In this document: positions 45,787 to 57,888 of the stretch, in pieces
Layout: each line of letters opens with the position of its first letter
How positions within the stretch are numbered: position 1 is the first letter of the stretch
Source of the DNA: Torymus aiolomorphi
Lineage: Eukaryota > Arthropoda > Insecta > Hymenoptera > Torymidae
NCBI GenBank assembly: GCA_036365515.1
Contig: CM070877.1
Span: forward strand, 8,379,001 to 8,443,000
DNA: 64,000 nucleotides
Direction: 5' to 3'
The notes under the pieces: generated by a model
What the model was told of the DNA's origin: nothing
The model's input: only the letters and a program-made list of their open reading frames with translations
Databases searched by the model: none
Translations under genes and position numbers: made by a program

Positions 45787-46856
45787 CCCATACAGCATGA
45801 AAGAAAACTGAAATAATTACATAAAATAATTCATGAATTAATACATTGAAATGATTTAGAAAGAATTTTAAAAGGAAAAAAAATTAATTTTAAATTAATT
45901 TTTAAAATAATATATGGAATCCTTACAAAATACTTTCAAAAATCTTCCAAAAAAATAAAAAAAGTGTTACCAAAAAATAATTACACGAATTAATTCTGAA
46001 AGGACTTTGAAAAGATTTTCTGAAAGAATACATAAAATAATTTCGAAATTATTGCAAGTATTCTTTCATGCAATAATTCAGAAATAATTTCAGAAAGATA
46101 CAAATTAATAATTCACAAAAATAATTCAATATCTATTCAAAAATCTTACATGAATTATTTCATGAAATCTTCTGGGAAACTCGTGTGAATTAATACAAGA
46201 AATAATTTTGAATTCTTTTGAAAAAGATTTTTAGAATAAAATTTTTTAAAACAAAATAGCAAAAAAAATAATTACACGAATTAATTCTGAAAGGACTTTG
46301 AAAAGATTTTTTGAAAGAATACATAAAATAATTTCGAAATTATTGCAAGTATTCTTTCATGCAATAATTCAGAAATAATTTTAGAAAGATACAAATTAAT
46401 CATTCACAAAAATAATTCAGTATCTATTCAAAAATCTTACATGAATTATTTGATGAAATCTTCTGGAAAACTCGTGTGAATTAATACAAGAAATAATTTT
46501 GAATTGTTTTGAAAAAGATTTTTAGAATAAAATTTTTTAAAACAAAATAGCAAAAAAAAAATAATTACACGAATTAATTCTGAAAGGACTTAGAAAAGAT
46601 TTTTAGAATAAAATTTTTTAAAACAAAATAGCAAAAAAAATAATTACACGAATTAATTCTGAAAGGACTTTGAAAAGATTTTTTGAAAGAATACATAAAA
46701 TAATTTCGAAATTATTGCAAGTATTCTTTCATGCAATAATTCAGAAATAATTTCAGAAAGATACAAATTAATCATTCACAAAAATAATTCAGTATCTATT
46801 CAAAAATCTTACATGAATTATTTCATGAAATCTTCTGGGAAACTCGTCTGAATTAA

Positions 46857-47234
46857 GGGGATGCCATACTCGTACCATTACCGACCGAGCAATTCACACA
46901 GTTTCAAGCTGATTAAAAATAAAATACGTCGAATCACAAAAAATCAAGAGAACACTCTTCTGTATTTTTTAACGTTCTATCATCCAGTCAAAGTTTGGAG
47001 TCGAAATATCAAGTCATTTTTGCAAAAACTTTGAACAAAGCGAAATTTAATTTCGTTCAAAGTTTTTGAAAAAACGGCTTGATATTTCAACTCCAAACTT
47101 TGACTGGATGATAGAACGTTAAAAAATACAGAAGAGTGTTCTCTTGATTTTTTGTGATTCGACGTATTTTATTTTTAATCAGCTTGAAACTGTGTGAATT
47201 GCTCGGTCGGTAATGGTACGAGTATGGCATCCCC
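46857..47234. mobile_element. TTAA hairpin MITE X, copy 1 of 3
   Basis: 378 bp with near-perfect ~185-nt arms: GGGGATGCCATACTCGTACC and complement. TTAA at 46853-46856 and 47235-47238. It interrupts a satellite unit. Confidence 0.85.
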
Positions 47235-47584
47235 TTAATACAAGAAATAATTTTGAATTCTTTTGAAAAAGATTTTTAAAATAAAATTTTTTAAAACAAA
47301 ATAGCAAAAAAAATAATTACACGAATTAATTCTGAAAGGACTTTGAAAAGATTTTTGAAAGAATACATAAAATAATTTCGAAATTATTGCAAGTATTCTT
47401 TCATGCAATAATTCAGAAATAATTTCAGAAAGATACAAATTAATCATTCACAAAAATAATTCAATATCTATTCAAAAATCTTACATGAATTATTTCATGA
47501 AATCTTCTGGGAAACTCGTGTGAATTAATACAAGAAATAATTTTGAATTCTTTTGAAAAAGATTTTTAAAATAAAATTGTTTAA

Positions 47585-47999
47585 GGGGGTCCGAAAGTCA
47601 ATTAAAAATTCAAATTTCGCGCCACAATATAGCAGACGAAAAAATAAGTAATTTGCCTATAACAAATAGTAAAAACAATATTACGGAAAATCAGGACTGC
47701 ATTGCTCTCCGTTACATTATTATCTATCATTTTACAAAGTTTGAAGTTTCTATATAAATATTTCGCTGAATGGCATTTGAATAATGTCTCAAAATCAAGT
47801 AATTCAAATGCCATTCAGCGAAATATTCATGTAGAAACTGCAAACTTTGTAAAATGATAGATAATAATGTAACGGAGGGCAATGCAGTCCTGGTTTTCCG
47901 TAATATTGTTTTTACTAATTGTTATAGGCAAATTATTTATTTTTTTGTCTGCTATATTGTGGCGCGAAATTTGAATTTTTAATTGACTTTCGGACCCCC
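47585..47999. mobile_element. TTAA hairpin MITE Y, copy 1 of 3
   Basis: 415 bp. GGGGGTCCGAAAGTCAATTA and complement; arms ~200 nt. TTAA at 47581-47584 and 48000-48003. It interrupts another satellite unit, about 350 bp after X. Confidence 0.85.
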
Positions 48000-48901
48000 T
48001 TAAAACAAAATAGCAAAAAAAATAATTACACGAATTAATACTGAAAGGACTTTGAAAAGATTTTTTGAAAGAATACATAAAATAATTTCGAAATTATTGC
48101 AAGTATTCTTTCATGCAATAATTCAGAAATAATTTCAGAAAGATACAAATTAATAATTCACAAAAATAATTCAATATCTATCCAAAAATCTTACATGAAT
48201 TATTTCATGAAATCTTCTGGGAAACTCGTGTGAATTAATACAAGAAATAATTTTAAATTCTTTTGAAAAAGATTTTTAGAATAAAATTTTTAAAACAAAA
48301 TAGCAAAAAAAATAATTACACGAATTAATTCTGAAAGGACTTTGAAAAGATTTTTTGAAAGAATACATAAAATAATTTCGAAATTATTGCAAGTATTCTT
48401 TCATGCAATAATTCAGAAATAATTTTAGAAAGATACAAATTAATCATTCACAAAAATAATTCAGTATCTATTCAAAAATCTTACATGAATTATTTGATGA
48501 AATCTTCTGGAAAACTCGTGTGAATTAATACAAGAAATAATTTTGAATTGTTTTGAAAAAGATTTTTAGAATAAAATTTTTTAAAACAAAATAGCAAAAA
48601 AAAAAATAATTACACGAATTAATTCTGAAAGGACTTAGAAAAGATTTTTAGAATAAAATTTTTTAAAACAAAATAGCAAAAAAAATAATTACACGAATTA
48701 ATTCTGAAAGGACTTTGAAAAGATTTTTTGAAAGAATACATAAAATAATTTCGAAATTATTGCAAGTATTCTTTCATGCAATAATTCAGAAATAATTTCA
48801 GAAAGATACAAATTAATCATTCACAAAAATAATTCAGTATCTATTCAAAAATCTTACATGAATTATTTCATGAAATCTTCTGGGAAACTCGTCTGAATTA
48901 A

Positions 48902-49279
48902 GGGGATGCCATACTCGTACCATTACCGACCGAGCAATTCACACAGTTTCAAGCTGATTAAAAATAAAATACGTCGAATCACAAAAAATCAAGAGAACAC
49001 TCTTCTGTATTTTTTAACGTTCTATCATCCAGTCAAAGTTTGGAGTCGAAATATCAAGTCATTTTTGCAAAAACTTTGAACAAAGCGAAATTTAATTTCG
49101 TTCAAAGTTTTTGAAAAAACGGCTTGATATTTCAACTCCAAACTTTGACTGGATGATAGAACGTTAAAAAATACAGAAGAGTGTTCTCTTGATTTTTTGT
49201 GATTCGACGTATTTTATTTTTAATCAGCTTGAAACTGTGTGAATTGCTCGGTCGGTAATGGTACGAGTATGGCATCCCC
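48902..49279. mobile_element. TTAA hairpin MITE X, copy 2
   Basis: Same 378-bp sequence, same place in the repeat; carried along by amplification of the 2.04 kb unit. Confidence 0.85.
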
Positions 49280-49629
49280 TTAATACAAGAAATAATTTTG
49301 AATTCTTTTGAAAAAGATTTTTAAAATAAAATTTTTTAAAACAAAATAGCAAAAAAATAATTACACGAATTAATTCTGAAAGGACTTTGAAAAGATTTTT
49401 TGAAAGAATACATAAAATAATTTCGAAATTATTGCAAGTATTCTTTCATGCAATAATTCAGAAATAATTTCAGAAAGATACAAATTAATCATTCACAAAA
49501 ATAATTCAATATCTATTCAAAAATCTTACATGAATTATTTCATGAAATCTTCTGGGAAACTCGTGTGAATTAATACAAGAAATAATTTTGAATTCTTTTG
49601 AAAAAGATTTTTAAAATAAAATTGTTTAA

Positions 49630-50043
49630 GGGGGTCCGAAAGTCAATTAAAAATTCAAATTTCGCGCCACAATATAGCAGACGAAAAAATAAGTAATTTG
49701 CCTATAACAAATAGTAAAAACAATATTACGGAAAATCAGGACTGCATTGCTCTCCGTTACATTATTATCTATCATTTTACAAAGTTTGAAGTTTCTATAT
49801 AAATATTTCGCTGAATGGCATTTGAATAATGTCTCAAAATCAAGTAATTCAAATGCCATTCAGCGAAATATTCATGTAGAAACTGCAAACTTTGTAAAAT
49901 GATAGATAATAATGTAACGGAGGGCAATGCAGTCCTGGTTTTCCGTAATATTGTTTTTACTAATTGTTATAGGCAAATTATTTATTTTTTGTCTGCTATA
50001 TTGTGGCGCGAAATTTGAATTTTTAATTGACTTTCGGACCCCC
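49630..50043. mobile_element. TTAA hairpin MITE Y, copy 2
   Basis: 414 bp, one base shorter than copy 1 in a T run; same location in the higher-order unit. Confidence 0.85.
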
Positions 50044-51312
50044 TTAAAACAAAATAGCAAAAAAAATAATTACACGAATTAATACTGAAAGGACTTTGAA
50101 AAGATTTTTTGAAAGAATACATAAAATAATTTCGAAATTATTGCAAGTATTCTTTCATGCAATAATTCAGAAATAATTTCAGAAAGATACAAATTAATAA
50201 TTCACAAAAATAATTCAATATCTATCCAAAAATCTTACATGAATTATTTCATGAAATCTTCTGGGAAACTCGTGTGAATTAATACAAGAAATAATTTTAA
50301 ATTCTTTTGAAAAAGATTTTTAGAATAAAATTTTTTAAAACAAAATAGCAAAAAAAATAATTACACGAATTAATTCTGAAAGGACTTTGAAAAGATTTTT
50401 GAAAGAATACATAAAATAATTTCGAAATTATTGCAAGTATTCTTTCATGCAATAATTCAGAAATAATTTTAGAAAGATACAAATTAATCATTCACAAAAA
50501 TAATTCAGTATCTATTCAAAAATCTTACATGAATTATTTGATGAAATCTTCTGGAAAACTCGTGTGAATTAATACAAGAAATAATTTTGAATTGTTTTGA
50601 AAAAGATTTTTAGAATAAAATTTTTAAAACAAAATAGCAAAAAAAAATAATTACACGAATTAATTCTGAAAGGACTTAGAAAAGATTTTTAGAATAAAAT
50701 TTTTTAAAACAAAATAGCAAAAAAAATAATTACACGAATTAATTCTGAAAGGACTTTGAAAAGATTTTTGAAAGAATACATAAAATAATTTCGAAATTAT
50801 TGCAAGTATTCTTTCATGCAATAATTCAGAAATAATTTCAGAAAGATACAAATTAATCATTCACAAAAATAATTCAGTATCTATTCAAAAATCTTACATG
50901 AATTATTTGATGAAATCTTCTGGAAAACTCGTGTGAATTAATACAAGAAATAATTTTGAATTGTTTTGAAAAAGATTTTTAGAATAAAATTTTTTAAAAC
51001 AAAATAGCAAAAAAAAATAATTACACGAATTAATTCTGAAAGGACTTAGAAAAGATTTTTAGAATAAAATTTTTTAAAACAAAATAGCAAAAAAAATAAT
51101 TACACGAATTAATTCTGAAAGGACTTTGAAAAGATTTTTTGAAAGAATACATAAAATAATTTCGAAATTATTGCAAGTATTCTTTCATGCAATAATTCAG
51201 AAATAATTTCAGAAAGATACAAATTAATCATTCACAAAAATAATTCAGTATCTATTCAAAAATCTTACATGAATTATTTCATGAAATCTTCTGGGAAACT
51301 CGTCTGAATTAA

Positions 51313-51690
51313 GGGGATGCCATACTCGTACCATTACCGACCGAGCAATTCACACAGTTTCAAGCTGATTAAAAATAAAATACGTCGAATCACAAAAAAT
51401 CAAGAGAACACTCTTCTGTATTTTTTAACGTTCTATCATCCAGTCAAAGTTTGGAGTCGAAATATCAAGTCATTTTTGCAAAAACTTTGAACAAAGCGAA
51501 ATTTAATTTCGTTCAAAGTTTTTGAAAAAACGGCTTGATATTTCAACTCCAAACTTTGACTGGATGATAGAACGTTAAAAAATACAGAAGAGTGTTCTCT
51601 TGATTTTTTGTGATTCGACGTATTTTATTTTTAATCAGCTTGAAACTGTGTGAATTGCTCGGTCGGTAATGGTACGAGTATGGCATCCCC
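51313..51690. mobile_element. TTAA hairpin MITE X, copy 3
   Basis: Same as copies 1 and 2; spacing from copy 2 is 2411 nt because of extra satellite units. Confidence 0.85.
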
Positions 51691-52040
51691 TTAATACAAG
51701 AAATAATTTTGAATTCTTTTGAAAAAGATTTTTAAAATAAAATTTTTTAAAACAAAATAGCAAAAAAATAATTACACGAATTAATTCTGAAAGGACTTTG
51801 AAAAGATTTTTTGAAAGAATACATAAAATAATTTCGAAATTATTGCAAGTATTCTTTCATGCAATAATTCAGAAATAATTTCAGAAAGATACAAATTAAT
51901 CATTCACAAAAATAATTCAATATCTATTCAAAAATCTTACATGAATTATTTCATGAAATCTTCTGGGAAACTCGTGTGAATTAATACAAGAAATAATTTT
52001 GAATTCTTTTGAAAAAGATTTTTAAAATAAAATTGTTTAA

Positions 52041-52455
52041 GGGGGTCCGAAAGTCAATTAAAAATTCAAATTTCGCGCCACAATATAGCAGACGAAAAAA
52101 TAAGTAATTTGCCTATAACAAATAGTAAAAACAATATTACGGAAAATCAGGACTGCATTGCTCTCCGTTACATTATTATCTATCATTTTACAAAGTTTGA
52201 AGTTTCTATATAAATATTTCGCTGAATGGCATTTGAATAATGTCTCAAAATCAAGTAATTCAAATGCCATTCAGCGAAATATTCATGTAGAAACTGCAAA
52301 CTTTGTAAAATGATAGATAATAATGTAACGGAGGGCAATGCAGTCCTGGTTTTCCGTAATATTGTTTTTACTAATTGTTATAGGCAAATTATTTATTTTT
52401 TTGTCTGCTATATTGTGGCGCGAAATTTGAATTTTTAATTGACTTTCGGACCCCC
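52041..52455. mobile_element. TTAA hairpin MITE Y, copy 3
   Basis: 415 bp; same context as the other Y copies. Confidence 0.85.
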
Positions 52456-55053
52456 TTAAAACAAAATAGGAAAAAATAATAATTACACGAATTAATACTG
52501 AAAGGACTTTGAAAAGATTTTTTGAAAGAATACATAAAATAATTTCGAAATTATTGCAAGTATTCTTTCATGCAATAATTCAGAAATAATTTCAGAAAGA
52601 TACAAATTAATAATTCACAAAAATAATTCAATATCTATCCAAAAATCTTACATGAATTATTTCATGAAATCTTCTGGGAAACTCGTGTGAATTAATACAA
52701 GAAATAATTTTAAATTCTTTTGAAAAAGATTTTTAGAATAAAATTTTTTAAAACAAAATAGCAAAAAAATAATTACACGAATTAATTCTGAAAGGACTTT
52801 GAAAAGATTTTTGAAAGAATACATAAAATAATTTCGAAATTATTGCAAGTATTCTTTCATGCAATAATTCAGAAATAATTTTAGAAAGATACAAATTAAT
52901 CATTCACAAAAATAATTCAGTATCTATTCAAAAATCTTACATGAATTATTTGATGAAATCTTCTGGAAAACTCGTGTGAATTAATACAAGAAATAATTTT
53001 GAATTGTTTTGAAAAAGATTTTTAGAATAAAATTTTTTAAAACAAAATAGCAAAAAAATAATTACACGAATTAATTCTGAAAGGACTTTGAAAAGATTTT
53101 TGAAAGAATACATAAAATAATTTCGAAATTATTGCAAGTATTCTTTCATGCAATAATTCAGAAATAATTTTAGAAAGATACAAATTAATCATTCACAAAA
53201 ATAATTCAGTATCTATTCAAAAATCTTACATGAATTATTTGATGAAATCTTCTGGGAAACTCGTGTGAATTAATACAAGAAATAATTTTGAATTCTTTTG
53301 AAAAAGATTTTTAAAATAAAATTTTTTAAAACAAAATAGCAAAAAAAATAATTACACGAATTAATTCTGAAAGGACTTTGAAAAGATTTTTGAAAGAATA
53401 CATAAAATAATTTCGAAATTATTGCAAGTATTCTTTCATGCAATAATTCAGAAATAATTTCAGAAAGATACAAATTAATCATTCACAAAAATAATTCAGT
53501 ATCTATTCAAAAATCTTACATGAATTATTTCATGAAATCTTCTGGGAAACTCGTGTGAATTAATAGATTTTTTTAAAGAAAACATAACAATTCAGCAATC
53601 ATGTCAAGAATTATATCACGAAATAATTCAGAAATAATTTCAGAATGATAAAAATTAATCATTCACAAAGATAATTCAATATCTATTGAAAATAATTTCA
53701 TGAATTATTTCATGAAATGTTGCGGGAAACTCACGTGAATTAATACAAGAAATAATTTAGAATTCGTTTGAAAAAGATTGTTACAATAAAATTTTTTAAA
53801 ACACAATAGCAAAAAAGATATTTACACGAATTCTTCCTGAAAGAACCTTGAAAAGATTTTTTGAAAGAAAACATAAAATAGTTCAGAAATTATTGCAAGT
53901 ATTCAACACGAAAAGGGCAGCGTCCGTATATAAGAGGCATCGTATAATGTATTTATTTTGTTTTTAATTCGAATTTGTTTCAATCAAATAAGTCCTAATT
54001 AATACAATATTTAATAAACAAAACTTACTAATACTAATTAAACAAAGTTAATATTAAAAAATAAAGAAATATTAGAAATAAATATTCTAATTTATTTTGT
54101 CAGTCATTTTGCACTATATAATGAAAAAAATGAAATGATTGGATAATGATCGGATTTAGTCGTCCATTGTTTTCTACATTCGTATGATCCTATTAAAGAA
54201 CGTATTAAAATGTGTGGGGGGTATATAATTTTTCGTTTTTGTGAACTAAGATAGATTGAAACATTTACTAATTGCGAAAAATATTAATTTGAAAAGTTAA
54301 TTTAAGAATATAAAAACTTAAAATAAAAGGAAAAAAAACATTTAAAGATGAATAATATAGGTACTTAAAATAAGCAATATTTTTTATTATTATTCATAAT
54401 AGTATTCTTTCAGTATGACAATGTTTAGAAGTCCCCTCAAAATCGACAGAAATATTATTTATACGTCTGCCAAGAGTAAAGAGCCTTTGACTCTAAAAGT
54501 TGATTCTAAATTGAAAACACTACAAATAATAATAACGTCGGTAAGGTAGAGCTCATTCTATTCATCTCTGCATTATATGCAATTATCATTTTTTATTTTT
54601 ATCGAATTTCGGGAAAAGAGCTCTTTATTGCCCTTCGTAATGACAAAAATACACTATGTGTAAATTTTCAAGTTATTGCTCGTTATAGATTTTACAGGAA
54701 ACGGGTTGAAAAATTTTCTACCAGTTTTTTATGAAAAATAATGAACAGAATTTCTGAAAAATTTATAGGTGTATTATTTATGCAATTACGGAGTGCAGTG
54801 AAGAGCTTCATTCATCAAAAGTTGAATCTAAGATCAAAAAATGTAAAAACTCATAACGTTGGTAAGGAAGAGCTCCTTTATACACACACATTTCACATCG
54901 ACTTAATACAATATTTAATAAACTAAAAGTATTAAATAACTATGAATTAATTGATCAAAGTTAATATTAAAAAATAAAGTAATATTAAGAATAAATTTTC
55001 TGTATCACTCATATTGCAGTATATAATGAAAAAAATGAAATGATCTAACAAGC

Positions 55054-55128
55054 GAGCGATAGCGTAATGGATAGCGTATTTGCGTAGTACCCAAGCGACC
55101 CGGGTTCGAATCTCCATCATGTAAAAAA
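55054..55128 (+). repeat. tRNA-like sequence (A and B boxes), SINE head or pseudo-tRNA
   Basis: Has an A-box-like TAGCGTAATGGATAGCG and a B-box GGGTTCGAATCTCC at tRNA-like spacing (about 40 nt). The D and T stems do not pair properly, so it is not a working tRNA. Possibly a tRNA-derived SINE or pseudogene inside the 10.5 kb element. Confidence 0.4.
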
Positions 55129-56287
55129 TTTTTCTGCGTTTTTAATGCGATAAAATAGTGTAAAATTGTTAACAATGTAAATATATGTAAAAATAGTTAG
55201 AATATTATTTAAATAATATTCTAAATTATAAAAATGTACCTTCAAATACGGGATTATATATACCCTTCGAAATTTATTGTTAGTAATATTTACTAAATAT
55301 TTTCTAATTAATTCACAATATTTATTCCTGAATCCTTCCAAAAATCTTTCATTGAAAGGATTCTGCAATAATACATGATTTTATAACCTTCAAAATTTTT
55401 TGTTAGTAATATTTCCATTATATTTTCGAATTAATTCACAATATTAATTCCTGAATCCTTTCATACATCTTTCATTGAAAGGATTCAGGAATTAATTTTG
55501 TGAATTAATTCGAAAATATTATGGAAATATTACTAAAAAGAAATTTCAAAGAGTATAAATAACGTATTATTGCAGAATCCTTCAATGAAAGATGTCTGAA
55601 AGGATTCAGGAATTAATTTTGTGAATTAATTCGAAAATATTATGGAAATATTACTAAAAAGAAATTTCGAACAGTATAAATCACGTATTATTACAGAATC
55701 CTTTCAATGAAAGATGTCTGAAAGGATTCAGGAATTAATTCACAAATTAATTCCTGAATCCTTTGAGACATCTTTCATTGGAAGGATTCTGTAATAATAC
55801 GGGATTTATCCGTCTTCCAAATTTCTTGTTAGTAATATTTTCATAATATTTTCGAATTAATTCACAAAATTCATTCCTGAATCCTTTCAGACATCTTTCA
55901 TTGAAAGGATTCTGCAATAATATGTGATATTAATTCTGAAAGGATTCTGAAAGATTCTTTCAGAAATCATTCAGTGAAAGGATTCTGTAATGATGCTATG
56001 TCCGGGGTATTTTCCTTTCAGAATTATTTCAGGAAATAATTTTGAAATATCTTTTAGTAACCTTTTGGTAATAATCCATGAATCCTTTCAGAAATCTTCT
56101 ATTGAATAAATTTTGCAATGATATTATAAATTATTTTTGAATTATTCCATTGAATTAATTCTGAAAGGAAAATACCCCGGACATAGCATTATTACAGAAT
56201 CCTTTCACTGAATGATTTCTGAAAGAATAAAATTATTTCATGCATTCTTTCAGAATCCTTTCAGAATTAATACATGCTGTGTGGGTA

Positions 56288-56509
56288 TAGTTTACGCAGC
56301 TCAAGTTGCACATCGGGTTTGAAAGAACATTGTTTAAATAGTTTGCATTCTTTCGATTTTGAGAGTGTGGATATTTTGGAACAAGGGATTAAGAATAAAT
56401 ATAAGAGGGAAAGCCTTGAAAGTATTCACATTCTAAGAAATCGGAATAATGTAAATTTAATGATAGAGTCAAGTAAATTAGATAACATTTATCATTCTTT
56501 ATTAATTTA
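56288..56509 (+). pseudogene. PLE 2 GIY-YIG endonuclease, second part
   Basis: Continues the nuclease frame after the 10.5 kb insertion (SFDFESVDILEQGIKNKYK ... ESIHILRNRNNVNLMIES), ending TAA at 56507-56509. Following sequence to 56842 is the PLE 3' part, with GCTCGAAACGTTGGACAATC near 56639. Confidence 0.75.
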
Positions 56510-56855
56510 AGTAAGAATGGAAAGTTGGAGAGGGGAATGTGGATGGTGGTGGGGGTAAGAAAAAAGAAGGTGGTATGGGGGTATATAAGGAGGTGTATCG
56601 CGGGTTTCATTTCAGTCCTTGAGGAGGAGCCGGAACGGGCTCGAAACGTTGGACAATCTGGTGGTGGTAGGCAGTCAGATCGTCCTTTGCTAACAAAGTT
56701 TTTTCCAGGTTTTAATTAAGTTTTTATTTCAGATTCTGCGGGGGTGATTATAAACAAGGGCAATCTGACTGCCATAAATATTAATTATTTTAATTTAATT
56801 TGTAAGACTGTAAGACCGATAGAAAAATTCTTATCAGTTGATAATAATCTCCCAA

Positions 56856-57888
56856 CTTTTGATCTAAATGAACAGTCTGATCCTTCCACAATCAATCTAG
56901 AAGATCCTTTTAACCTTCACGAACTAATAATCTCACTTAAATCAATGAAAGCAGACACATCTCCTGGACTTGATCAAATAGACTACCTTATGTTAAAAAA
57001 CTCTCCAATGTCTTTTCTTAAAATCCTCCTAGAATGTATTAACTACTTCTTTAGCAATGGTTTATCGCATCACAGCTGGAAAAACTTCCTTATTACCCTC
57101 ATACCAAAAAATTCTAATTCTAAGTTTCGCCCGATCTCATTAGCTTCCTGCATCCTTAAACTTACTGAAAGATTGATTAACTCCAGACTCAATCACTTTT
57201 TTGAACAGAACAAGCTTATTCCTGACACTCAAAATGGCTTCAGAAAAGCCAAATCTTGCCAACATGCACTAGCCACTCTTATCACAGACGTCCACTTAGC
57301 CTGGTGTAATAACCAATCAACATGCTGTTGCGCGCTTGACATAAAATCTGCCTTTGATGATGTCGACCCTATTATTCTTAACAACATTCTAATAAAACTA
57401 AAAATCCCAGCTAAAATAAGGAAATTCATCTTCAATTTAATCACTAACAGAAATTTGTACTTCAAAATAGGCAATAATCTTGACGGTCCCCACATAAAAA
57501 ACACAGGAGTCCCTCAAGGTTGCATCTTGAGTCCGCTCCTATACAACATCTACGTTTCTGAGCTACAGAAACTCCTCCTCGATTCTCAAGTACAGCTTAT
57601 TCAATACGCTGATGACACTCTTATATATTGCTCAAACCCAAATATCCATCAATCCATCAACGAAATTGAAAAAGCTCTAACAACCATAAACAACTACTTT
57701 AAATCTCTAAAACTAACCATTTCCCCAGAAAAAACTAATTTTATTATTTTCGACAAAAAGAACTCTCCCCCACCTGGCATAACTCTTTCATTCAACAACA
57801 CATCTATCTCCCCTTCAAAATCCATAAAATATCTAGGTATGATAATTGATGAAAATATGAATTGGAATGAACATGCTAAATATGTTAT
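56856..57888 (+). pseudogene. LINE ORF2, part 3: reverse transcriptase
   Basis: RT blocks in order: KSMKADTSPGLDQIDY, RPISLASCILKLTERLI, QNGFRKAKSCQHAL, ALDIKSAFDDVDP, GVPQGCILSPLLYNIY, LIQYADDTLIY (catalytic YADD at about 57604) and KYLGMIID. The frame is open from the right PLE duplication to the ACTGTAA element, which brings stops. Confidence 0.88.

Larger units (their letters stand above)
45970..53900. repeat. Satellite-like array, ~290-bp units in a 2.04 kb higher-order repeat
   Basis: Each unit contains TTCTGAAAGGACTTTGAAAAG, CATGCAATAATTCAG and ATGAAATCTTCTGG blocks. Adjacent units differ, while units 2045 nt apart are nearly identical (46269 vs 48310 vs 50355), the pattern of a higher-order repeat. 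The third repeat has about 370 bp extra (one more unit plus a truncated one). Confidence 0.85.
45787..56285. mobile_element. Giant 10.5 kb TA-flanked element made of tandem repeats
   Basis: Termini CCCATACAGCATG and CATGCTGTGTGGG (12 of 13 complementary), with TA on both sides (45785-45786 and 56286-56287). No coding sequence. From about 45.97 to 53.9 kb it consists of ~290-bp units beginning TAATTACACGAATTAATTC. These are arranged in a higher-order repeat of about 2.04 kb present three times (X elements at 46857, 48902, 51313; Y elements at 47585, 49630, 52041). 53.9-55.1 kb is AT-rich with a diverged ~0.9 kb direct duplication (54000-54130 resembles 54905-55035). 55.3-56.25 kb is another family of inverted CTGAAAGGATTC repeats. 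It behaves as a single insertion in the PLE nuclease gene. Confidence 0.75.
44929..56842 (+). mobile_element. Penelope-like element (PLE 2) inserted in the LINE
   Basis: The inserted block lies between 13-bp duplications AATAATCTCCCAA (44916-44928 and 56843-56855). Its PLE coding remnant runs 45194-45786 and 56288-56509: WYRKPTWSGRFLNF, YFSLPYVRGLSERIRR, then GIY-YIG VYKINCRDCNGCYIGQTGR and, after the 10.5 kb insertion, SLESIHILRNRNNVNLMIESSKLDN. The RT core is absent (5' truncation). The last 44-45 nt before the right duplication are an exact reverse complement of 45149-45193, just ahead of the coding start. 44960-45045 forms another hairpin (TTACCTCATGCGAC and complement). Confidence 0.75.

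Noticed and set aside
47235..53482. Repeated minus-strand ORFs of 60-70 codons in the array
   Set aside because: They come from the satellite unit and MITE Y repeated many times; AT-rich composition, no domain, and open frames vary with single-base indels between copies.
45970..53900. CRISPR-like regularly spaced direct repeats
   Set aside because: Units are ~290 bp, lack conserved short repeats with unique spacers, and this is a eukaryotic genome; a satellite explains it.
55054..55128. Functional tRNA gene
   Set aside because: A and B boxes are present, but the D and T stems do not pair and no clear anticodon arm is seen.
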